A DNA stretch of 53,059 bases from Actinoplanes aureus (GTDB taxonomy: Bacteria > Actinomycetota > Actinomycetes > Mycobacteriales > Micromonosporaceae). Positions 1 through 9,000 of the stretch are shown here, piece after piece (the first letter of the stretch is position 1; each line of letters starts with the position of its first letter). Location of the stretch: the NCBI RefSeq assembly GCF_015704865.1, contig NZ_JADQTO010000045.1:1-53059 (forward strand), read 5' to 3'. The notes under the pieces were generated by a model. The model was not told the DNA's origin and made no database searches. It saw nothing but the letters and a program-made list of their open reading frames with translations. Position numbers and translations under genes: made by a program.

Positions 1-27
1 CCTGGGCCCCCCCAATTCCGGGTCGGT

Positions 28-1170
28 CTACTCGCCGAGGCCGTACTGGTGACCGAGCGTCGGGCCGAGTTGCACGGCGGCGACGGCGGTGGGCAGGTGG
101 CGGTGTTGCCAGCCGCCGAGTGCGGCGGCCAGGTCGGCGCTGTACTTGCGGTGCTGGGTGAGCGCGGCCGTCAATCCGGCGGCTTGTTCGATGCCGTTGT
201 TGGCGCCGCGGGCGGTGTGCGGGCGCACCGGGGCGAGGGCGTCGCCGAGCAGCACGGCGTGCCCGGTGCCGATGGGCCAGACCATGCGGGTCGGAGGGTC
301 GATGTCCAGGACTGCTGCGGCCATCCGGGTGTTGGTGGCGTGGACGAGGGCGGCTTGCTCGTCGGGCAGGTACTGCTGGGCGTTGGCGTCGACGGCGGCG
401 CGGGCTGTGTCGGTGACGTGCTGGGGGAGGGCGAAGACGCGGCGGGTGGGGGAGGCGCCGAAGAAGTCTGAGTATTGGGCGGCGGTGGCACCGAGGTAGA
501 AGGTCCAGTCGGTGCCACCGGGAATGGGCGCCACGTTGAACTGCATCCCGCTGTGCGTGGGTGCGAAGCGCAGGAAGTCGCGCAGGCCGGGTGGGGTGGT
601 GCTGGTCTGGCCGCGGTGCGCGACGTAGCCGGCGTAGCGCAGTTGCCGGTGCGGGTCGAGCAGTCGCCGTCCGGTCGAGGCGCGGCCGTCAGCGAAGACC
701 ACCAGGTCGGCTGTCGCGGTGTCGCCGTCGGCGAAGTGCAGCAGCGGCTGGCCGTACTCACCGGTTAGGCCGGTGACCCGCTTACCGGAGTGCAGGACGT
801 GCGAGGGGAGACGGCGGGTCAATGCCGCGTGCAGCAGCGTCCAGGTGGTGTTGCGGCCGGCGTACAGGTGGCGGCGTTTGGATCCGGGCCGGCGCTGGCG
901 GACGGCGAACTCGAGGACGGCCTCGGAGTCGTAGCGGACGAACTCGTGCTGCGGTACGCCGAGCTGGTCGAGGATGTCCAGCGACGAGTGCTCCAGGCCG
1001 ATCAGCCCGCCGCCCAGCGGGGCGCTGGCCGGGGCGGCCTCGTAGAGGATGACATCGTCGAATCCGGCGTGCAGCAGCAGTGCGGCGGTCGGGCCGGTCA
1101 GCGATCCTCCGACGACTGCGACGCGCAGCCCGGTGTGGGAGCGGTCGTGGGCGGTGGTGTGCGCGCTCAT
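28..1170 (-). CDS. FAD-dependent monooxygenase (aromatic hydroxylase type)
   Basis: The 380-residue protein has an N-terminal dinucleotide-binding fold with GGSLTG at residues 21-26 and an acidic residue (E44) closing the second strand. The C-terminal FAD signature begins GDALAPVRPH at residue 309 and continues into a glycine/asparagine-rich helix. This order and length match the class A flavoprotein hydroxylases, which use NAD(P)H, FAD and O2 to hydroxylate small aromatic or heterocyclic substrates; the 2,6-dihydroxypyridine hydroxylase-like branch seems closest. The loop is GGSLTG rather than GxGxxG, which occurs in that branch. The ATG at 1170 has a GGAGG about 10 nt upstream. The substrate cannot be told, and no partner catabolic genes are visible. 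The long leader upstream carries a structured element. Confidence 0.85.
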   Translation of the reverse strand: MSAHTTAHDRSHTGLRVAVVGGSLTGPTAALLLHAGFDDVILYEAAPASAPLGGGLIGLEHSSLDILDQLGVPQHEFVRYDSEAVLEFAVRQRRPGSKRRHLYAGRNTTWTLLHAALTRRLPSHVLHSGKRVTGLTGEYGQPLLHFADGDTATADLVVFADGRASTGRRLLDPHRQLRYAGYVAHRGQTSTTPPGLRDFLRFAPTHSGMQFNVAPIPGGTDWTFYLGATAAQYSDFFGASPTRRVFALPQHVTDTARAAVDANAQQYLPDEQAALVHATNTRMAAAVLDIDPPTRMVWPIGTGHAVLLGDALAPVRPHTARGANNGIEQAAGLTAALTQHRKYSADLAAALGGWQHRHLPTAVAAVQLGPTLGHQYGLGE

Positions 1171-1271
1171 AGGCGTGGCCTCCGTGGGTGTGAGCCCTGG
1201 GCGGCTCGCGCCGGTTGCACCGGCGCTGCCGCGTTGACGAGGCCACGGGGGGATCGGCGTGGGTGGTGGCG

Positions 1272-1373
1272 GGCAAGCCAGTCTCTGGAGGTCAAAAGAT
1301 CTTGGACGCGCAGCTCTGCTGCCGTTCGTTGATCACTGGTGCTGCGCGTCCAAGATGTTTTGCCGGGCTTGCC
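1272..1373 (-). promoter_or_regulatory. Structured leader motif, copy A
   Basis: Nested inverted repeats form one long hairpin: outer stem GGCAAGCC (1272-1279) with GGCTTGCC (1366-1373), middle stem AAAA (1294-1297) with TTTT (1358-1361), and apical stem GACGCGCAGC (1305-1314) with GCTGCGCGTC (1341-1350). The asymmetric internal loop between middle and apical stems reads GATCTTG on one side and CAAGATG on the other. The same loop, with different but pairing stems, recurs at 4.7, 16.8 and 47.6 kb. It lies about 100-200 nt upstream of the monooxygenase start, so it would be in its mRNA leader if transcription starts beyond it. No gene is visible in 1171-1602. Confidence 0.6.
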
Positions 1374-1391
1374 GGCTGCGGCCGGGTCGGT

Positions 1392-1446
1392 CATCACTGC
1401 GGACCGGCGAACGCGGCGGCCCGCAGTGATGGCCGCCGCGTTCGCC
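1392..1446. repeat. Interlocked inverted repeats (pseudoknot-like)
   Basis: Two perfect inverted repeats interleave. CATCACTGCGG (1392-1402) pairs with CCGCAGTGATG (1421-1431), 11 bp. GGCGAACGCGGCGG (1406-1419) pairs with CCGCCGCGTTCGCC (1433-1446), 14 bp. The order A-B-A'-B' means the two helices either form a pseudoknot in RNA or are mutually exclusive, as in a switch. The element sits just outside copy A of the leader motif. Its function is unknown. Confidence 0.6.
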
Positions 1447-1602
1447 GTCCGGCTGTGCATTCAAGAGATGCGGCGTACGCGCATCATCTGCTGAGCATCA
1501 CGCTGCATGTGCCGGCGACGTGGGATGCGCCAGGCTTGCTGAAGCAAAAGGTTTGCTGAGCGGGATCGAGACCCAACCTCGTCGACCCGGGGCGTCCTGG
1601 AC

Positions 1603-2148
1603 TCAGTGGCTGAGAGTGCCTGCGTTGGGGAGGCGGAGCGCGGTACTGATCCCGTTGACCAGGCCCGCGATGTCAGCTTGTCGGTCCGTTTTAACCATGA
1701 AGTTGGCGGCGACGCCGAGGGGCTCGGCTTCGGCAGCCCATCGAGGCCAGGACACCACGAGTTGGCGATCGTCGTCATGAAGGGCGGCTCGGCGGCGGTT
1801 CAGGTAGCGTTCCCGTGCCAGCGAGGCCGGGACGTCGCACCAGATCTCGATGGTCGCAGGGCTTGCGCACCGGCGAAGACCGTCTTGGACGTAGCCGAGG
1901 TCTCGCGGTTTGAACCACCAGGATTCGAGGATGACGAGACCTGGTGTGGCTGCGGCCAGATCCCACATGGCTTCGCTTGCCACGGCACCGAATGCCGTCG
2001 TGGGAATGCCTGGCAGGGCGGCGGCCATCGCCTCCTTGAGGACGTCTTTGCAGATCACCGGGACGTCCATGGTGGAGGCCAGGTGGCCGGTCAATGTGGT
2101 CTTGCCTGATCCGGGCAGGCCGTTGACCAAGACGAGGTAGTCCGCCAT
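1603..2148 (-). CDS. P-loop kinase (AAA_33 / phosphotransferase type)
   Basis: A protein of 181 residues opens with a Walker A motif, GLPGSGKTT, about ten residues from the start. A second acidic strand, LVILES, follows near residue 75. C-terminal to it is the arginine-rich segment RERYLNRRR, the position of the lid in small nucleoside, gluconate or antibiotic kinases. Size and motif order fit the AAA_33 group of small P-loop phosphotransferases, which transfer a phosphate from ATP to a small molecule. The acceptor cannot be read from sequence. I chose the ATG at 2148, which places the P-loop at the usual distance from the N-terminus; no strong ribosome binding site is seen. The gene stands alone. 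Confidence 0.7.
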   Translation of the reverse strand: MADYLVLVNGLPGSGKTTLTGHLASTMDVPVICKDVLKEAMAAALPGIPTTAFGAVASEAMWDLAAATPGLVILESWWFKPRDLGYVQDGLRRCASPATIEIWCDVPASLARERYLNRRRAALHDDDRQLVVSWPRWAAEAEPLGVAANFMVKTDRQADIAGLVNGISTALRLPNAGTLSH

Positions 2149-2420
2149 GCGGGCATGATTCCACGTTCGGCCACAACTGCGTCCCCTGACTCTCACAAGC
2201 ATCTGAAGCTCCGCACCGAATTCTGGCAACAGCACTTCGCCAGCCACGCCACAAGCGCGCCCTTTCCGGAATCCGCCACTTCAAGTGAGAGACGATGACC
2301 AGTGACCACAGCACATCCGAATGGCGAACCGCAGGTCAGGACCGCTCGGCCTCGCCACCTCGAACGAGAAGCGACACCGGTCCATGCTCCGGGGCTCGGT
2401 CTCGTACAGTCTGAGGGGCG

Positions 2421-2900
2421 TCACCGTGCCTCGCCCGCTCCGTCCTGCTTCACGACGTTGCCGTACTGGTCTTTCGGCACGGTCGGATCAATGAGGTCGG
2501 CGGCCCAGGCCACGCCTTCGCGCCGGTACCGCGACGGCACCGAGACCTCGTTGCAGCGGGTCCGGAGAAGGTCCGCGAAGTCCTTGCCCGCCTCCCGATA
2601 GACCCGTCGGGTCTCGGCTCGCGCATCCTTGGCCACCTGTTCGGCGGTCTCCCGCTGCATGCGGTCCAGCGCGCTGGTGTCGTAGAGGCGGCGGGCATAG
2701 CTCTCGGTGGTCAGGCCTTCGCCACGCAGTAGGCGTTCCTGGAAGTTCTCGTCGGCCGGCCGGAATCCCAGCGTCCGGCGCAGCGCCTCGGCATAGAAGT
2801 CGTCGCCGTACCGCTTCTTCGGCTCGTGGTGGATGAGGTTCGCCATCTCGGCTTGGAATCGTTCGGCGATGCGATCCCAGTTCACGGAGTCGTTCGACAT
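2421..2900 (-). CDS. Hypothetical protein, basic/acidic helical
   Basis: I do not recognise this protein of about 159 residues. It is rich in charged helices (many Arg, Glu and Asp, with regularly spaced Leu/Ala) and has no signal peptide or membrane segment. The ATG at 2900 has AAGGAC at good spacing. A GTG at 2909 overlaps the stop codon of the upstream zinc-ribbon gene as GTGA, which would be classical translational coupling, so the start could be either. It is the last gene of a three-gene minus-strand operon (3569 to 2421). A cytoplasmic plasmid-type accessory protein is the most that can be said. Confidence 0.65.
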   Translation of the reverse strand: MSNDSVNWDRIAERFQAEMANLIHHEPKKRYGDDFYAEALRRTLGFRPADENFQERLLRGEGLTTESYARRLYDTSALDRMQRETAEQVAKDARAETRRVYREAGKDFADLLRTRCNEVSVPSRYRREGVAWAADLIDPTVPKDQYGNVVKQDGAGEAR

Positions 2901-2905
2901 GGCAG

Positions 2906-3154
2906 TCACGTCCTTGCTGGTTCAGCGGGTGGTCGGGCGGAGCCGGTGGCGGCCGGCGGTGTGCACGGCTGACAGATCGGGCCGAGTTCGGCCTGATATC
3001 CGGCGTCGCATGCCTCGCACACGATGCTCAGGCAGGCCCGGCATTCGCCGGAGGCGACGCTGTCGAGCGGGGTGCCGCAGAAACCACAGTCGCCGCTCAG
3101 GCAGATGTCGGTGTGGCGGCCGGGCGGGTGCTGGTGGCAGGGATGGTTACTCAT
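2906..3154 (-). CDS. Small cysteine-rich zinc-ribbon protein
   Basis: The 82-residue protein carries four CxxC-type knuckles in the middle (CGFC, CRAC, CEAC, CQPC) plus two upstream cysteines and several histidines. This pattern predicts two zinc sites in a zinc-ribbon or treble-clef fold. The C-terminus is proline/alanine-rich. It overlaps the upstream gene by 8 nt and the downstream gene at a GTGA junction, so the three genes are probably co-translated. Small zinc ribbons of this kind are common on actinomycete plasmids and phages, where they bind nucleic acid or act as adaptors, but no partner is evident here. Confidence 0.65.
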   Translation of the reverse strand: MSNHPCHQHPPGRHTDICLSGDCGFCGTPLDSVASGECRACLSIVCEACDAGYQAELGPICQPCTPPAATGSARPPAEPART

Positions 3155-3569
3155 CGTCGCCGTGTCGCAGGTGCTCGTAGATGGTCGCGGCGGTCAGCGC
3201 CGTGCCGGTGCGGTGCTCCGGGATGGCGATGTGCCGCCAGTCGGTGGGATCGCAGGCCAGCCATGTGGTGTTCTCATCGGTGGTGACGGCGATGACGTCA
3301 CCGACGGACAGCGAGCGTCGTCGAAGCAGCCGGTAGATACAGGCGAGCAGGACGTCCAGCTCGCCTGCGTTGGTCTTGCCCCGGCTGGCCGGTAAATCGT
3401 CGAGGTCGGCGTTGAAGACGTGGATCGCCCAGTCGGCGATCTGCTCCGGCCTTGTTCCGGCAGGCAGGTGACGACGGTGGGTGATGACCTTGGTCAGTGT
3501 GTGGTTGGGCTCGTATGGGAGGAGCCGGCTGTCTGCGTTGTGGTAGATCGCGATGTAGTACAGCGTCAC
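3147..3569 (-). CDS. YodL-like small protein
   Basis: The protein begins with a hydrophobic strand (VTLYYIAIYH) and contains a C-terminal half with RRRSLSVGDVIAVT, resembling the R-S-L/M-S-V-G/S-D-V-I signature of the YodL family found on plasmids and phages. No function is established for that signature. The GTG at 3569 has GAAGGG about 9 nt upstream and starts directly before the conserved strand. An ATG at 3605 is possible but lacks a ribosome binding site, and the reading frame beyond it looks non-coding. First gene of the operon with the zinc-ribbon protein. Confidence 0.55.
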   Translation of the reverse strand: MTLYYIAIYHNADSRLLPYEPNHTLTKVITHRRHLPAGTRPEQIADWAIHVFNADLDDLPASRGKTNAGELDVLLACIYRLLRRRSLSVGDVIAVTTDENTTWLACDPTDWRHIAIPEHRTGTALTAATIYEHLRHGDDE

Positions 3570-3891
3570 GACGATGCCCTTCGACGAGGGGTGAGCAGCG
3601 TTCATGCCGGGATCGGCGAGAGAGGGACGGCGGCATGCAGACCGCGGCCATGGCGTCACGCGGTAGCCGTCGAGGTCGGGCAGTGGGCGGGCGCGACGCA
3701 GAGCGGCGCCTGTTCGGCAGAAAGGCATCACCGAGGGCGGGCCGACTTCCGCGCAGCGGAAGCTACCGGTGTGCATGCGGAATGCTGCGGTCTAGGTGAC
3801 GGATCCTGAGCCGCTGTGCGTGGTGCGCTTGGCGCTGATCGCCGCCCAGATGCGGCGGAGCCGACGGTGGGAGGCGGGATCGTTCAGGCTG

Positions 3892-3929
3892 CACGTTGCC
3901 CGGCCGATGTGAACCGGCCGGGCAGCGTG
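3892..3929 (-). terminator. Hairpin terminator
   Basis: A 15-bp inverted repeat, CACGTTGCCCGGCCG (3892-3906) with CGGCCGGGCAGCGTG (3915-3929), one G-U wobble and an 8-nt loop. It lies 7 nt past the stop codon of the gene ending at 3936 and probably ends its transcript. There is no U-tract, as usual in actinomycetes. The 320 bases between it and the operon start at 3569 show no convincing gene. Confidence 0.6.
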
Positions 3930-3935
3930 TTATGA

Positions 3936-4559
3936 CTACGGCATCAGGGTGGCAGTGGCCTCCTCGGCGGACTCGGCCGAGACGGTGAAGCCCGCGACGG
4001 TTCCGGACTCCAGGGCGGACGCGACGCCTGACTGGTCGGCCGGGCGTCCGTGCAGCTGCGCGTCAGTGACGGTGAAGGTGACCGTGTACGTGAGGACCGG
4101 AAGCGGGACCGCGTCCAGCTGGTAGGTGTCGACGAGCTCGCGATACAGGCGCAGCGGCTCGTCCCAGTTGTAACCGAGGTCGACGGCCTTGCGGATGGCC
4201 ATCTTCAGGCGGGCCTTCGTGACGAACGGGTCGGTGCCGTCGACAGCGGTGAACCGATCGTCGGCCGCGTCGACGTTTGCCTCTGCGACACCGCCGGGGT
4301 AGCACAGCCGGCAGGACAGGTCGCCGCATCCCTGGCTCTCGCGGCGCAGTAGCTTGAACGACAGCCCTTCATTCAGGGCCTGTGTGGTAACGGACTCGGC
4401 GGTACCGCACCAGTTGTTGTCGTTGGCGTGCTGGCGTACGCGGGCGAGGACGTCGGAGAGGTAGACCGAGCCCGCCGGAGCGGCCGGTCGCTCGGCGCCG
4501 GCGGAGTCCTGATCGTCCGGAGTGGCGCAGGTGATCTGGTCGGTGACGTTCTCCGTCAT
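3936..4559 (-). CDS. Hypothetical plasmid-type protein with leader motif
   Basis: A protein of 207 residues that I do not recognise. It has an acidic N-terminal tail, a central Cys cluster (CGDLSCRLC) that could bind a metal, a helical segment, and a C-terminal beta-rich part alternating Thr/Val (LTYTVTFTVTD). The ATG at 4559 has GGAGG 7 nt upstream; an upstream ATG at 4589 is in frame but would put that ribosome binding site inside the coding sequence. What marks the gene is its leader: the 200-nt structured element ends 43 nt before the start, exactly as it does before the SSB gene at 16686. This suggests shared regulation with a replication protein. Confidence 0.6.
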   Translation of the reverse strand: MTENVTDQITCATPDDQDSAGAERPAAPAGSVYLSDVLARVRQHANDNNWCGTAESVTTQALNEGLSFKLLRRESQGCGDLSCRLCYPGGVAEANVDAADDRFTAVDGTDPFVTKARLKMAIRKAVDLGYNWDEPLRLYRELVDTYQLDAVPLPVLTYTVTFTVTDAQLHGRPADQSGVASALESGTVAGFTVSAESAEEATATLMP

Positions 4560-4601
4560 GGTGCATGCCTCCATCAGGGTGTATTTCATGCGGCACCGCT
4601 T

Positions 4602-4798
4602 GCGAGATCGAGTGATCCCGGCGCTGGGGTGCCGCGCTGACGGGGCCGGTCAGAGCCCGCCCATGTGCCTGGGGGCGCAAGCACCCGTTCAGCGGAAGAT
4701 CTTGGCCGTCGAGCGCAGCGCTGACCTGGTTGCCAAGATGTTCTGCTGGGGCTTAGCGCCCTCGGCGCGGGTGGGCTGACCTCGGGTCCCTCAGCGAG
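4602..4798 (-). promoter_or_regulatory. Structured leader motif, copy B
   Basis: About 200 nt nearly identical to 16730-16930. On the transcribed strand GGTCAGCCCACC pairs with GGCGGGCTCTGACC across the whole element, with small interruptions. Inside it, GGGCGC-AAGC (around 4673-4683) pairs with GCTT-A-GCGCCC (4751-4761), then comes the AAGATCTTGG / CCAAGATGTT internal loop (4696-4705, 4733-4742). A short CTGAC/GTCAG hairpin (4637-4652) uses bases that also join the long stem, so two alternative folds are possible. The element ends 43 nt from the start codon at 4559. Confidence 0.65.
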
Positions 4799-4799
4799 C

Positions 4800-5338
4800 G
4801 GCTCCAGACGCCGTAGTGATTGATCGCTGGAGCGTGGGCGGCGTCGTGAATGAGCACGCGGGATGGCGGCGGCCCCCTGGGCAAACGGGAAGCACGCCCG
4901 CGACGGGCACAACGAGCACCGCAGCTGGCGGAGCCAAGCGTCACGGGTGTCGGCGACGCCCGCCTCTGCGCTATTCCTGACGGACAGCACCGCACGACGG
5001 CGGGCGGTGCCGGGTCTTCGGCTACGTACGCGAAGGCGTTCGGACATTCCGGCGTCGCGGCCAGGCCCGGCCGGGCTCGCTGTCGACACCGATGGCACCG
5101 CCCATCGAGATCGAGGATCGGTTAGATGCGATTGGCCGCGAGAGGCCGCGCAACCGGCGACCTGGCAGGGGATCCTGCTGGCTCTGCCCCATCCCCTGCG
5201 GCCCCAGGTTGTGGGCGCCGGCTCCGAAGGCCGCCTGACCGGCTCGACGGCACCGCCGTTCGACGCGCTCGGTCGCCATCGGCGTTTGCCGTTGGGGCTG
5301 CGGCTTGTCTGTCTCGAAACATTGCGTGTGAGCCGGCG
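4800..5338. other. Stretch without a convincing gene
   Basis: No reading frame here has convincing protein character or a good start. The best small candidate is 5092-5238 on the plus strand, 48 codons with a CxxC pair, but it lacks a ribosome binding site. The stretch lies between the leader element of copy B and a gene remnant and is probably decayed DNA. Confidence 0.4.
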
Positions 5339-5566
5339 TCAGGCAGTTTGGCTCGGAAGAGCTGCTCTGCGGCGTAGTTCGCGGAGCGGTAGTGGGTAGC
5401 TCACGCCCTGGCGACGTTCCTTGAGGATCGCGACGGTGCCCAGCTGGGCGCGGAGCTTCTCTTCCTCGGCTTCGGCAGCCAGGTACCGTTCGGGTGCGAC
5501 TTGTAGCAGGTGCAGCCACTGGCGCTGACCAGCCCGGACGCACACTCCGAAGCAGTTGTTGTGTTC
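5339..5566 (-). pseudogene. Remnant of a PAPS-reductase-family protein (C-terminus)
   Basis: The last 75 codons of this frame read like the C-terminal end of phage/plasmid PAPS-reductase-like proteins. They hold the cluster NNCFGVCVRAGQ, where the family from memory has NNCGGFCVRAGQ, then a hydrophobic helix, a PERY motif and LGTVAILKERR followed by PLPLRELRRR. The frame continues upstream to 5863, but that part has no protein-like character and the PP-loop domain is missing, so the gene has lost its N-terminal two thirds. It is a different family member from the split gene at 37.8/45.2 kb. Confidence 0.5.
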
Positions 5567-6049
5567 TCCAGAATCCGAGCGTCTCAGGAGACGTTCGGGC
5601 TCTCCGTCGTTGGAGCTGGTTTGGGTCGCGCCGGCACAAGGCGTTGATCTTTCGTACAGGAGCATGCGTTCTGCGGAGGCGAACAGCGTGATGGGCTGCC
5701 GTCGACCTCTTGGCCCGACCGACCTGCTTGCGCCGGGCACGGATGACCTGTCCGCCGCCGGGCTAGCCGGACCGGTCTTGCCAGGCGCCTGCGACCTCGC
5801 GGCATGAATCCGCGCCGCCCGGAACGGGCGAGCGGGTCGGATCTCTGATCGACGGACGGTCAAGACCGCCGAGCACTACTTGCTATATGTCGGCCTGGCG
5901 ATCAGTTAGGCGTCGCGCGCTTCGAGCGTTCAAGATCTACTTCGAAGGACCTATTCGTACTCCGTGAGCCACGATCACTTGATACACGAGGTCCGACAAG
6001 CCCGGGAACACTGCCGAATCGTCCACAGGGACCGGCAGGCTTGCGAGCG
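5567..6049. other. Stretch without a gene, downstream of the Tc toxin
   Basis: I see no credible reading frame here. This is where an immunity gene would be expected if the large RHS-type protein ended in a conventional polymorphic toxin. The ribosome-binding and codon patterns of a small gene are absent on both strands. Confidence 0.4.
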
Positions 6050-9000
6050 TCACGGCTTGCGGTTCTGATGCGGATTTTCCCGGGGGGGTTGCCGCCGAGG
6101 CGGGTCGCCTTTCTGAGGGGGAGGCTTTTCCGGTTCTCGGGGCTTGGACGGCTCCTTGAAAGTCGCACTAAAGCCCTCTTTAGGATGGAATTTGATGGTG
6201 AATTCACGGTCCACATGACGCTGGGCCTCATGCTTGGCCGCGTCGAGGATCTTGCCTCCAACGTCGCGGACTTTGTCCACGACGCTGGGTTCCTTCGGCT
6301 TGCTGTCCGGGCCTCCTCCCTTCGGTTCTCGTGATGGTTGTTTCTGAGGTTTGTCGGCCTTGCCTTGGCCGGTGGCCGATGGTTTCGATGCTCCGTGACC
6401 GGTCGGCATCCGAGCGGTGCCGGTCCGCGCCGGCTCGGCTCTCCGGGCGGCGTCGACGATTACGGCTGCAGCCCCGTCGGCGTCGCTGGCCATGAGCGGG
6501 CTGTTGGCTGCATATGTGTACGGACTTGCAGCCCAGGCTGGTACGCGGTGGTCGGGAGGATCGCCTGGTTCGGAGAGACCGGACAGTGCCTTCGTGCTGA
6601 TAGCGCGGGCGCTCTCCCGTGGTTCGGGGGCGATAAACCTGCCTAGCCACGGGGCGTACGGCCGTTGGCCCAACAGCAGCAGGTTGGCGGCCTTATCCTC
6701 CTCCGCAGCCGCATAGCCGAGAGGCCGGGGCATCGAATCCGGACCGGAGGACACGCGAACTAGGGTTTCACCGTGCGGGCTGTAGTCGGTCGCCTGCAGG
6801 AGCGTGCCGTCGGGGTGTAGGACGGCACGGATGCTACCCAGGTGATCGGTGACCAGGTTTTGGATCTCCGTGCTGTTGTGGTGGTGGCTAACCCATGCCA
6901 GCGGGGCCCCGCTCGGGGAGCCGTCCGCGGTAGCAGTAATTGTGATGGTGCTGCCACCGCTGGCCTCACAGGTGCATGTCACCCAATCCTGTAGGTAGTG
7001 CGTCGCCGACTCGGCCGTGCCGTCGGTCGCCAGGACGACGGCGGTGTGCTGACCGGCATCGGTGTACCGGTGTGTGGCCTTGGAAGCGCCTGCTCGCGCG
7101 GTGTCCAGCAGACCGGCGGCGTTCCATGTGAACTCGCGATCCGGTCCCTCCCTGACGATGTGGCCAGCCTTGTCGCTGCGGTAGGCGAAGCGGCGTTTCT
7201 CGGCGTCACCGGCCTGGATGGTCAGAGTTTCGACTCGGCTCGAACCCGGCTGCAGCACGGTGAGACGCCGTTCGGTGCGGTCGCCGACCTGCAACAGTTG
7301 GCCAATCAAATTGCCGACGTCGTCGTAGCAGTAGGTGCGCCGGCACGGCTGTGGCGGGTCGTCGGACGGCGGATCCCACGGGGCGGCGGTTGGCCGGGCC
7401 CGTGCGGATCCGGTGACGCTCGTTAGACGGTGCAGGTCGTCGTAGCTGAACGTCTGCGTTTGCAGCCCATTGTGGGCCGGGCTTCGCTCGTCGAGGCGGG
7501 TGACCGCGCCGAGCGGGTCGTGCTGCATGGCGGCGTCGTGTAGGACATGGCGCCTGTCGGCGGCGTCCGTCAATCCGGTGTGCTGGCGCAACAGCATCGT
7601 GGTCAACGGATCGTACCGGAACTGGGTGGTCAGGTCTCCCAGCCGCTCGATCAGCACTGGTTTGCCGTGCGCGTCAACGAGAAGTTGGTGGACTAGTCGT
7701 TCCGCGGATTCGTCGCCGTGGCGGTGTAGGTCCACGGCGGTGACGGCGCCGGACGAGTCACGGATATAGCGGACAGCCAGCACTGGCCGGCCGGAGCCTT
7801 CGAGGACGAGGCTGTGGACGGCGCCGGTGCGGTCGCAGGTCTGGCGCACGTGCAGCCGCCTTGGGTCCAGCGTCCGGTCCCCGTCCGAGTCCGCCCGGAT
7901 CGGGTCTTCGGGCGGCCAGTGTGCGGCCGAGCCGATGAGGTCGTCGGTCATTCGCCAGCGCCGTACGAGTTCCTGAGGATGGTTGTGCACGTCGTATCGT
8001 TCGTGGACCGTTACTCCGGCGGGATCGTAGCTGCGCCAGCGGCGGCCTCGGAGATTGCGCTGCGCGGCGTCGGCCGGCGCTGCCGGGTCGTCGCCATAGA
8101 GCACGGCGTACTGTAAGTGTCCTATCGGGGCGTCCGGTGTAACGGTCCAGCGCCGGGCGAATCGATGCAGTGTGTCATAGGCGTTCAGGGTGCGTACGCT
8201 GCGGGCATCGCATACCTCGACGGGTGCACCCAGCGCATCGTAAGCGATCAGGGTCGTGCCTGTGTCCGGGGTGGTTTCGGACCAGGCCCGGCCGAGTAGG
8301 TCGTACACGGCCCGGTATACCTCATGGTCGCGGGCATCGGTGACCCGGGTGACGTTGCCGTCGATGTCGCGTCGCACCGAGGTGATCAGAGTGCGTGGTG
8401 CCTGCGCCTCTGGGGTTTGCTCAGGGTCGTCGCGGAGTCGTTCGGTTACGGTGACGATTCGGCCTAGAGGGTCGACCTCGACCGAAGCCGGCGTGTCGCT
8501 GTGGGCGTGCCATGGCGGGTGCGCGTTCGGGTGGGTGCGTCGCGCGTTGTCGTCAACGTCGTATTCGTACGCGACCCAGGGGCTGGGTTCGAACCGGTCG
8601 GGCTGCGCCAGGTCCGCCGGTTGCCCGTGGACGAAGTGGCGTTGGGTGCCGTCCGCATTGGTGATCGTCTGCGGGATGCCGCGGGGGTCGCGGCGAATGA
8701 GTTGCCTGTGCACGGTTCCATGTCGTCGGGGGGACGGGGCAATGTTGTAGGCCCAGCCTTCGTCCAGGAAGGGCTCGTACTCCTCGACGACTCGGCCCTT
8801 GTCGTCGTAGGCGACCCACCCATCGACGCGCACCAGGGGGTCGGCCGGACCAGCCGCTACGTCCAGCCCCGTTCCTGCGGCGTTGTGCCGGGCCACGCCG
8901 TCGGTGCCGCGGATGGTCCAGCCGCCGACATGGCGCCGCTCTCCCGTCGCCCCGGGAGGATCAACTCTGGCGGTCGTAGGTGGCTCGGCGATGTCTGCAA

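Noticed and set aside
4863..5399. Plus-strand frame of 178 codons
   Set aside because: Arg/Ala-rich product without motifs or start signal; overlaps the leader side of copy B and a gene remnant.
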